Source: Chloroflexota bacterium (GTDB taxonomy: Bacteria; Chloroflexota; Limnocylindria; Limnocylindrales; CSP1-4). From it: DNA of 64,000 bases. Every line of letters starts with the position of its first letter. The first letter of the stretch is position 1. The stretch is taken from NCBI GenBank assembly GCA_021786265.1, contig JAJYNP010000173.1, forward strand, positions 27,128-91,127. The letters are read 5' to 3'. Below are positions 54,445 through 64,000 of this stretch, piece by piece. Below the pieces are notes generated by a model that was given only the letters and a program-made list of their open reading frames with translations, did not search any database and was not told where the DNA came from. Position numbers and translations under genes: made by a program.

Positions 54445-55956
54445 TTACTTCGGGTCGCCCCAGACCGTGTAGTGCCAGCCCTTGGCGGCCTCGCCGGTGA
54501 GCTCGATCATCACGTGCTTGACGTTGGTGTACTCCTCGAACGAGTACGCCGACAGGTCCTTGCCGAAGCCGGACTGCTTGAACCCGCCGTGCGGCATCTC
54601 GCTCGTGAGCGGCAGGTGGTCGTTGACCCAGACGCCGCCGAACTCCAGGGCCTGTGCCGCCCGCATCGCGCGGAAGACGTCCCGGGTCCAGACCGAGCTC
54701 GCCAGCCCGTACCGCACGTCGTTCGCCTTCGCCAGCGCCTCCTCCTCGGTGTCGAACGGGAGCGCCGTGAGGACGGGGCCGAAGATCTCCTGCTGCACGA
54801 TCTCGGAGTCCTGCTCGACGTGGTCGACCAGGGTCGGCTGGAAGAACGCGCCCGTGAGCCCGGGGACCGCTGCGCGTTCACCGCCGACGAGCACGCGGGC
54901 GCCCGACTGCCGGGCCCGGTCCACGAACCCCTGGACCCGCTGCAGCTGCTGCTCGCTGATCAGGCTCCCCATGTCGGTGCTGGCATCCCGGGGATCCCCG
55001 ACCCGCACCGTGCGCAGGTGGCCCACCAGCAGCTCCAGGAACCGCTCGTACACCTCCCGCTGGACATAGATCCGGGTGGCGGCGGTGCAGTCCTGGCCGG
55101 CATTGACCAGCCCCCCGACCACGGCGCCGCGGGCGGCCGCCTCCAGGTCGGCGTCGGCATACACGATGAACGGCGCCTTGCCGCCCAGCTCGAGGTGCAG
55201 GCGCTTCAGTGTCCCGCTGGCGGCCGCCTGGATCTTCTTGCCGGTCTCGGTGTCGCCCGTCAGAGAGACCATGTCGATGTCCGGATGCGCCGCGATGGCG
55301 GCGCCCACCAGGTCTCCCCTGCCGGTGACGATGTTGAGGACGCCGTCGGGCAGGCCGGCCTCCTTCGCCAGCTCGCCGAGCATCAGCGTCGTCAGAGGGG
55401 TCGCGGTGGCCGGCTTCAGCACCACGCTGTTGCCGGCGGCCAGCGCCGGCCCGATCTTCCAGATCGCCATCATCAACGGGTAGTTCCACGGCGCGACCTG
55501 GCCCACCACGCCGATGGGCTCCCGGCGGATCAGGCTGGTGTGGCTCCCGCTGTACTCGCCGGCGGCTTTCCCCTCGAGGTGACGGATCGCGCCGGCGAAG
55601 AAGCGGAGGTTGTCGGCGGCGAACGGGAGGTCGGAATCGCGGCGCAGCTTGATCGCCGTCCCGGTCTGGGCGGTCTCGACCTCGGCCAGCTCGCCGGCGT
55701 GCGTGTCGATGAGGTCAGCGAGGCGATCGAGGATCGTGACCCGTTCGGGCCCGTACATGCCCCGCCAGCGCCCGTCGCGGAAGGCCTTCCGGGCCGCGGC
55801 GACGGCGCGATCCACGTCCGCGGGGGTGCCCGAGGGCACGCGCCCGACCAGATCGCCGGTGGCCGGGTTGCGGACCTCGATCCACTCTCCGCCCGACGAC
55901 TCGACCCATTCGCCGTCGATCAGCATCCTGCGGTCAGTGACGGTGGCGATGGCCAT
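54445..55956 (-). CDS. Aldehyde dehydrogenase (aminobutyraldehyde/betaine-aldehyde type)
   Basis: A 503-residue NAD-dependent dehydrogenase. The coenzyme region has PWNYPLMMAIWKIGPALAAGN and SLTGDTETGKKI. The catalytic Glu is in LELGGKAPF and the Cys in NAGQDCTAATRIYV. The later EIFGPVLTALPFD and HGGFKQSGFGKDLSAYSFEEYT fit the YdcW/PatD-like group that oxidises 4-aminobutanal and similar aldehydes. The ATG at 55956 gives the normal N-terminus. The gene lies near an amino acid decarboxylase, so an amine-to-acid route is possible. Confidence 0.9.
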   Translation of the reverse strand: MAIATVTDRRMLIDGEWVESSGGEWIEVRNPATGDLVGRVPSGTPADVDRAVAAARKAFRDGRWRGMYGPERVTILDRLADLIDTHAGELAEVETAQTGTAIKLRRDSDLPFAADNLRFFAGAIRHLEGKAAGEYSGSHTSLIRREPIGVVGQVAPWNYPLMMAIWKIGPALAAGNSVVLKPATATPLTTLMLGELAKEAGLPDGVLNIVTGRGDLVGAAIAAHPDIDMVSLTGDTETGKKIQAAASGTLKRLHLELGGKAPFIVYADADLEAAARGAVVGGLVNAGQDCTAATRIYVQREVYERFLELLVGHLRTVRVGDPRDASTDMGSLISEQQLQRVQGFVDRARQSGARVLVGGERAAVPGLTGAFFQPTLVDHVEQDSEIVQQEIFGPVLTALPFDTEEEALAKANDVRYGLASSVWTRDVFRAMRAAQALEFGGVWVNDHLPLTSEMPHGGFKQSGFGKDLSAYSFEEYTNVKHVMIELTGEAAKGWHYTVWGDPK

Positions 55957-56160
55957 GGCTCGCTTCGCTCCTCGCGCTCGGGGCCGCGGGTCCACCCCGC
56001 CGGCCACCCTGTTCCGGGTACCGCAGTGTAGCGCAGGCGGCGACCGGCCTTCCCGGCGCAGCCCGCGGCTTCCGTCGCGCCGACGGGTCATTGCGACGAG
56101 ATTCGTCGCGGCGATGGCCCCGGCACGTTCCATTCGAATGGGCGACGGGACGGACGGAGC

Positions 56161-57114
56161 TCAGCCGGCGGGAACCCCCCGGACCGGGAGCGTGGCCGCG
56201 AAGGCCTGGAGGCGGGCCGCCAGCCGTGCCGGGTGCTGGAGCGGCACGTCGTGGATCGAGTCCTCGAACCACTCCACGCTCACCGCCGCGCCGGCGCGCC
56301 GGAGGATCGCCTGGGCGCGCTCCACCGTGCGCTCCTTCCGTTCGATGAAGCGCTGCTCGCGGCCCTCGACGTTCGCCCGGCGGGCCGGCAGCAGCAGGAC
56401 GGGGCAGCGGACTCGCTCGTAGAGCTCGCTCGGTCGCTGTTCCCACATGGCCCGCAGGATCCGCATGTGGCGCTCCCGGGAGAGACGCGAGCGGATGGTG
56501 CCGTCGGCCAGCTCCTCGAAGTTGTGGCGCATGGCCGCCTCGATCGAGGCGTCCCAACCCGTCGCGCTCCACCACCCCGACGCCCGCGCCGAGAACTCGC
56601 TCCAGGTCATGGGGGTGAGCCTGGGCGGGGCCAGCTCCTGCTCCGTCTCCTCCCACGACATGTGCGCCTGCAGTTCGATGAAGCCCCCGTCGACCAGCAC
56701 GATACCGGCCGGCACCTCCGGGTGGCGGGCGGCATACTCGAGCACCACGTTGCCGCCCCACGAGTGCCCCACCAGCACCGGACGAGGCCCGGCGAGCCCG
56801 TCCCACCCCAGGGCGACGAGGGCGCCGTGCAGGTCGGTCGTGATCGTCGCGAAGTCGTAGCCGTCGTCGGGCCGATCGCTCTCGCCGTGGCCGCGCGCGT
56901 CGAGCGCCACCACGTCGCGGCATGCCCCGGAGGGGATGCCGGCCGCCAGCCGGGATGCCACGGGCCCCCAGAACCCCGCCGACGACGCCAGGCCGTGGTG
57001 CAGCAGGATCGGCGGGGGCTCGATGTCTCCCGTGTCGGGCGCCCACCGCAGGGCCGACACGCGGATGCCGGAGCCCGGAAGGTCGCGCCGGGACGCGGTC
57101 GAGGCGAGATCCAC
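56161..57114 (-). CDS. Alpha/beta hydrolase
   Basis: A 317-residue hydrolase. The oxyanion region is HHGLASSAGFW, DARGHGESDRP is the family motif, the nucleophile Ser lies in VGHSWGGNVV (about residue 116), and the His is in SIHDVPLQHP. The acid residue is less certain. The substrate is unknown. It follows the decarboxylase gene by 9 bp on the same strand. The 204 bp to the aldehyde dehydrogenase gene hold no gene. Confidence 0.88.
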   Translation of the reverse strand: MDLASTASRRDLPGSGIRVSALRWAPDTGDIEPPPILLHHGLASSAGFWGPVASRLAAGIPSGACRDVVALDARGHGESDRPDDGYDFATITTDLHGALVALGWDGLAGPRPVLVGHSWGGNVVLEYAARHPEVPAGIVLVDGGFIELQAHMSWEETEQELAPPRLTPMTWSEFSARASGWWSATGWDASIEAAMRHNFEELADGTIRSRLSRERHMRILRAMWEQRPSELYERVRCPVLLLPARRANVEGREQRFIERKERTVERAQAILRRAGAAVSVEWFEDSIHDVPLQHPARLAARLQAFAATLPVRGVPAG

Positions 57115-57123
57115 GCGTCGAGT

Positions 57124-58704
57124 CTATTGCGGGACCGGAATCGGCGCGCCGCCCTCTCCGTCCAGGCGCGCGGCGTGCGCCCGCACGCGTTCCCAGGCGA
57201 GCGCGACATGGCGCGCCTCGGTGCGGACGCTGCCGATCGCCAGCCGCAGCGTCATCCGGTCGAACAGCCGCGTGTGCGAGAGGAAGACGAGCCCCTCGCG
57301 GTTGACGGCCTCGAGGAGCGCCGTGTTCATCCGGTCGAGCTCGGCGCGTACCTCCGGCTCCTCCTCGCGGCCCGCGAACCGCCGTGGCCGCCAGCGGAAA
57401 CACACCGTGGAGAACGGAACCGGTGCCAGACGTTCCGCATCCGGTTCGTCATCGACCCACCGGGTGAACTGCTGCGCCAGATCGAGATGCTCGCGCAACC
57501 TGGTTCGCATCCCCTCCAGCCCGAAGTAGCGGAGCAGCATCCACATCTTCAGGGCGCGGAAACGCCGCCCGAGCTGCGGGGTGTACTCGTTGAAGTCGTG
57601 CACCGCGCGCTCCCGGTCGAGCGTCCGGAGGTACTCGGGCACCAGGCTGAACGCGGCACGCACGACCTCGGGACGGCGCGTCAGGAACAGCGAGGCGTCC
57701 AGCGGCGTGAAGAGCCACTTGTGCGGGTTCACCACGATCGAATCCGCGCGCTCCCATCCGGCGAACGGCTCGCGGTATTCGGGGAGCAGCGCGGTCGCGC
57801 CCGCGTACGCGGCGTCCACGTGCAGCCACAGCCCCTCGCGCTCGGCGACGTCTGCGATGGCCGGCGTCGGGTCGATCGACGTGGGGCCGGTGGTCCCGAT
57901 GGTCGCCACCACCGCGCAGGGCACGTGCCCCGCGGCGCGGTCCTCGCGGATCGCCGCCTCCAGCGCCGCGACGTCCATGCGGTACGCGCCGTCGACCGCG
58001 ATCCGGCGGGTCCCGGCCCGCCCGATGCCGAGCGTCATGGCCGCCTTCTCGATGGAGCTGTGCGCCTCGGTCGAGGCATAGATGCGCAGGGCGGGGTGAC
58101 CGGCCAGCCCGTCGGCCGAGGCATCGGTGCCGCCGACGGCCTGGCGCGCGCCGGCGAGCCCGATGAGGCTGCTCGTCGAGGCGGTGTCCGTGAAGAATCC
58201 GTCGAAGGTGCCGGGCAGCCCGAGCCCCTGCCGCAGCCATCCGATGGTGACTTCCTCGAGCTCGGTCGCGACGGGCGAGGTCCGCCAGAGCATGGCGTTC
58301 CCCACGAGCGTCGCCATCAGCATCTCACCGAGGATGCCCGGCGCGGAGCCGCTGCTGGCGAAGTAGGCGAAGAACGCCGGGTGCTGCCAGTGCGTGACGT
58401 TCGGCTCGACCAGCGCCCGGTAGTCGGCCAGCACGTCGCCAAGGGGCTCCGGACGCTCGGGAGGCGCGGCGGGGAAGAGCGCGCGCAGTTCACCCGGTTC
58501 GACGTCCGGCAGCACCGGGAAGCGCTCCACGCCGGCGAGATAGTCGGCCATCAGGTCGGCCACCGCGTGGGCCGACCGGCGGAACGTCTCGGGGTCCATG
58601 TCGCCGTGCCCGGACGACTGGGCCAGGTCCAGCGTGCCGAACGCCGCTCGGAGCGCTTCGTCGTCGAGCGATGCCGGGGTGGGGTCGGGGAGGGTCGCAC
58701 TCAT
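57124..58704 (-). CDS. PLP-dependent aromatic-L-amino-acid decarboxylase (group II)
   Basis: A 526-residue decarboxylase. The PLP Lys is in VVNPHKWLFTPLD, and the Asp that holds the pyridine N is in LWLHVDAAYAG. Other marks are HWQHPAFFAYFASS near the N-terminus and TDTASTSSLIGLAGAR. The group makes tryptamine, tyramine or phenethylamine; the sequence does not fix which. With the alpha/beta hydrolase downstream and the aldehyde dehydrogenase beyond it, an aromatic amine or amide pathway is possible but unproven. It diverges from the beta-galactosidase gene across 100 bp. Confidence 0.92.
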   Translation of the reverse strand: MSATLPDPTPASLDDEALRAAFGTLDLAQSSGHGDMDPETFRRSAHAVADLMADYLAGVERFPVLPDVEPGELRALFPAAPPERPEPLGDVLADYRALVEPNVTHWQHPAFFAYFASSGSAPGILGEMLMATLVGNAMLWRTSPVATELEEVTIGWLRQGLGLPGTFDGFFTDTASTSSLIGLAGARQAVGGTDASADGLAGHPALRIYASTEAHSSIEKAAMTLGIGRAGTRRIAVDGAYRMDVAALEAAIREDRAAGHVPCAVVATIGTTGPTSIDPTPAIADVAEREGLWLHVDAAYAGATALLPEYREPFAGWERADSIVVNPHKWLFTPLDASLFLTRRPEVVRAAFSLVPEYLRTLDRERAVHDFNEYTPQLGRRFRALKMWMLLRYFGLEGMRTRLREHLDLAQQFTRWVDDEPDAERLAPVPFSTVCFRWRPRRFAGREEEPEVRAELDRMNTALLEAVNREGLVFLSHTRLFDRMTLRLAIGSVRTEARHVALAWERVRAHAARLDGEGGAPIPVPQ

Positions 58705-58795
58705 TGGAGGAGTCTACCGAGGCGGGCGCCCTGGCGGTCGGCTGGCGGTCGGCTGGCGGCAGCCCGCCCGCTCCGGGCCCGGCCGGGCGCGGTAG

Positions 58796-61837
<3,042 letters not shown>

Positions 61838-61964
61838 TGGCGCCCGCCGGCTGCGGTATCGTCCGTGGGTGCGGGCTCACCCCGTCCCGGCACGTGCGCC
61901 GATCGCCGGCGTGCCCCCTCGGGCGGCCGCGCCACCGTCACCATGCGCAGGAGGCCCGCCAGGC

Positions 61965-62900
61965 ATGCGTCCTTTCTTCGGCTACCACATGCCCAGCTTC
62001 ACGTACCCCGGCGTGCCGGGCGAGCGGCTGTTCGACCGGCTGGTCGAGCTCGTGCAGGCGGCCGAGTCGGCGGGGTTCGACATGGTCACCGTGATGGACC
62101 ACTTCTACCAGATCGGGAACGTCGGGGCCGAGGATGAGGCGATGCTCGAGGCGTACACGACGCTCGGTGCGATTGCCGCGCGGACGCGCCGTGTCCGGCT
62201 CGGGACGATGGTGACCGGCGTGACGTACCGCAATCCCGCGCTGCTGGCCAAGATGGTGACCACGCTCGACGTCGTCTCGGGCGGGAGGGCGGTGCTCGGG
62301 ATCGGCGCCGGCTGGAACGAGTCCGAGCACCGCGGGTACGGCTTCGAGCTGCCGCCGATCCGCGAGCGGATGGATCGCCTCGATGAGGCGCTGGCGATCT
62401 GCCGGCTGATGTTCACCCAGGAGCGACCGAGCTTCGAGGGCCGGCACTACCGGATCGAGGAGGCGCTGAACAGCCCGCGCCCGATCCAGGCGGGCGGCCC
62501 GAAGATCCTGGTCGGTGGGGGCGGTGAGCGGAGGACGCTGCGCCTGGCCGCCCGATACGCCGACATGACGAACTGGTTCGGCACGCTCGACGAGCTCCGC
62601 CACAAGACCGAGGTGCTCCAGGAGCACTGCGAGGCGGAGGGCCGCGATCCCTCGACGATCCTCCGCACGGTCATGGCGCCGTTCGTGCTGGTGAACCACG
62701 AACGGGAGGCGCAGGCCACGCTGGATCGCCTGGCCCCGGCCCGCCGGGCGGCCTCGGCGGCCGTGACCCCCACGCAGGCGGCAGACGGCCTGCGGCCTTA
62801 CATGGACGCCGGCTTCATGGGCTTCATCTTCCGGAACCCGACGCTCATGACACCCGAGTCACTCGGGCTGGCCGGAGAGCTGATCGCCCTGCTGTCCTGA
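61965..62900 (+). CDS. Luciferase-like monooxygenase family oxidoreductase (F420-dependent type)
   Basis: A 311-residue TIM-barrel enzyme. Signs are GFDMVTVMDHFYQI, RTRRVRLGTMVTGVTYRNP, GRAVLGIGAGWNESEHRGYG, and ILVGGGGERRTLRLAARYAD. These fit the group of F420-dependent oxidoreductases of unknown substrate. The ATG at 61965 has AGGAGG 10 bases upstream. Its 3' end overlaps the convergent ornithine cyclodeaminase-like gene by 42 bp. Confidence 0.9.
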   Translation: MRPFFGYHMPSFTYPGVPGERLFDRLVELVQAAESAGFDMVTVMDHFYQIGNVGAEDEAMLEAYTTLGAIAARTRRVRLGTMVTGVTYRNPALLAKMVTTLDVVSGGRAVLGIGAGWNESEHRGYGFELPPIRERMDRLDEALAICRLMFTQERPSFEGRHYRIEEALNSPRPIQAGGPKILVGGGGERRTLRLAARYADMTNWFGTLDELRHKTEVLQEHCEAEGRDPSTILRTVMAPFVLVNHEREAQATLDRLAPARRAASAAVTPTQAADGLRPYMDAGFMGFIFRNPTLMTPESLGLAGELIALLS

Positions 62901-63845
62901 TCGTGCGCCCGTCCCCTGTGCCCGTGCGCGTTCGACCGCGATCCGGGCCAGGGCCCAGTCCTGGGCCGCGACGCCCACCGACTTGAACACGGTGCGCCCA
63001 CCCGGCGGCGCGGTCGGTCGCGCCAGGAGCGCGCCGATCTCGACCAGTCGATCGGGTCGCAGGAGACCCCGGCGGATCGCCTGGATCAGGTCGCCCGCCT
63101 CGGCCATCGCTGCCTCGATCCGGTCGACGGCGACCACGGAGGCTCCGGCGAGCAGCTCGGCCGGGAGCTCGCACATCGTCTCGGTGTAGGCCCCGACCGC
63201 GTTGACGTGCACGGTCGGCGCGAGGTCCCGGGCCGCGAAGAGCGGCTCCGTGGCGGTGGTCGCGGTGCACACCACGTCCGCGCCGGCGATCGCGCCGGCC
63301 ACGCTCGTGGCGACGACTCGAACGGGCTCCAGCTCCGCGGCCAGCCGCGCTGCCAGGGAGGCCGCGTGCGCGGGGTTCCTCGATGCGACGCGCACCTCGC
63401 AGATCGGCCGTACCGCGCACACCGCCCGGACCTGGTCGGGCGCCTGCCCGCCGGCGCCGATCATCGCCAGCACCCCGGCCTCGGGCGGCGCGAGCAGGTC
63501 CGTGGCCACGCCCGACGCCGCACCGGTTCGGAGCGCCGTGAGCGTGGTGCCATCGATGAGTGCCTCGGGCGTGCCCGTGTCCCCGTCGAACCAGACCACT
63601 ACCGCCTGCACCACCGGCAGGCCTCGCGCGGCGTTCTGGCGCCGCACCGTCACCGCCTTCAGGACCGTGCCGATGCCCCGGCGGTCCGCGGCCAGCATCG
63701 CAAGCGCCTGTCCGCCCTCCAGGACCAGCCGCGACGGCTGCTCGATGTCGCCCGACGAGCCGGCGATGAAGCCGTCACGCACCGCGTCGATGGCCGTGCG
63801 AACCGGGACGAGCTCGCGGAGCCGCTGGGCCGGGATGACCAGCAC
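62859..63845 (-). CDS. Ornithine cyclodeaminase / mu-crystallin family protein
   Basis: A 328-residue NAD(P)-binding enzyme. The Lys of the active site is in GIGTVLKAVTVRRQN, DGTTLTALRTGAASGVATDLLA is the family core, and the Rossmann motif is MIGAGGQA. The family includes ornithine cyclodeaminase and delta-1-pyrroline-2-carboxylate reductase. The neighbour at the window end looks like a proline-racemase-type protein, which favours the second role. The last 20 residues are polar and overlap the convergent gene. Confidence 0.88.
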   Translation of the reverse strand: MLVIPAQRLRELVPVRTAIDAVRDGFIAGSSGDIEQPSRLVLEGGQALAMLAADRRGIGTVLKAVTVRRQNAARGLPVVQAVVVWFDGDTGTPEALIDGTTLTALRTGAASGVATDLLAPPEAGVLAMIGAGGQAPDQVRAVCAVRPICEVRVASRNPAHAASLAARLAAELEPVRVVATSVAGAIAGADVVCTATTATEPLFAARDLAPTVHVNAVGAYTETMCELPAELLAGASVVAVDRIEAAMAEAGDLIQAIRRGLLRPDRLVEIGALLARPTAPPGGRTVFKSVGVAAQDWALARIAVERARAQGTGARSGQQGDQLSGQPE

Positions 63846-63851
63846 GGCGCG

Positions 63852-64000
63852 TCAGGCTCCGGCCGTACCGCCGCTCGTGCCCGACGCACCGCCCCGGTCC
63901 GGTGCTTGGATCGCCGTGCCGGCGCCCCAGATGTCGCCCACGGTGAAGCCCGCCGGGAATGGGTCCTCCGGGTCGAGGACGTAGGTGGCGAAGCCGGTGA
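63852..64000 (-). CDS. Proline racemase / hydroxyproline dehydratase family protein, C-terminal end (partial)
   Basis: The last 49 residues of a gene that continues beyond the window. TGFATYVLDPEDPFPAGFTVGD matches the end of the proline racemase family, which includes 4-hydroxyproline epimerase and trans-3-hydroxyproline dehydratase. A Gly/Ala/Ser tail follows. It ends 6 bp before the ornithine cyclodeaminase-like gene on the same strand, consistent with one operon. The catalytic Cys residues lie outside the window. Confidence 0.6.
   Translation of the reverse strand, partial: TGFATYVLDPEDPFPAGFTVGDIWGAGTAIQAPDRGGASGTSGGTAGA

Overview
This window is GC-rich (about 70%) and gene-dense, with long same-strand operons, frequent TGATG/GTGA start-stop overlaps and many GTG starts. 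The gene families (DUF951, tandem DUF881, DUF4332, a T-box in front of thrS, an F420-type luciferase-like enzyme, ETF with a membrane iron-sulfur oxidoreductase) point to a Chloroflexota lineage, perhaps Limnocylindria-like. That placement is inference; a high-GC actinobacterial relative cannot be excluded.

Layout. 1-957 is the end of a histidine operon (hisF tail, fused hisIE). 977-5170 holds tyrS diverging from a class A penicillin-binding protein. 5249-16059 is a minus-strand information-processing block read as thrS, infC, rpmI, rplT, pheS, pheT, cvpA, a 3-methyladenine glycosylase and mutS2. thrS is preceded by a T-box leader and a tRNA-Val gene, and infC appears to start at a CTG codon. 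16637-28470 carries small envelope genes, a membrane glycosyltransferase, an MFS exporter, DUF951, a TldD/TldE protease pair, two DUF881 proteins, a secreted MA-type peptidase and an orphan anchored solute-binding protein.

28.6-39.7 kb looks accessory. It has a truncated universal stress protein, a VapBC/FitAB-type toxin-antitoxin pair, a lipoprotein, a secreted lipase, an alcohol dehydrogenase/aldo-keto reductase/cupin/DUF2255 operon with a divergent XRE regulator, and an OsmC protein. Three genes here are broken by single frameshifts. Four copies of a 57-65 bp repeat lie 23-45 bp after minus-strand stop codons in the same orientation. The repeat ends in a hairpin whose sequence matches the 3' end of the nearby tRNA-Arg(CCT), including its CCA in one copy.

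39.8-64 kb returns to core-like content: a thiol-redox set (glutaredoxin-like, CcdA, TlpA-like), a metallo-beta-lactamase, nrdR-dcd, an ETF/acyl-CoA dehydrogenase/Fe-S electron-transfer operon joined to molybdenum-cofactor genes, aldehyde dehydrogenase, an alpha/beta hydrolase, an aromatic amino acid decarboxylase, a GH2 beta-galactosidase, an F420-type oxidoreductase, and a probable hydroxyproline pair at the end.

The most striking feature is a 346-residue intein inside dcd, placed directly before the catalytic Ser-Ser-Leu-Gly-Arg motif. It starts with Ala and has the Trp/Cys/Thr signature of class 3 inteins plus a LAGLIDADG homing endonuclease domain. The repeat family and the cluster of frameshifts are the next most interesting observations.
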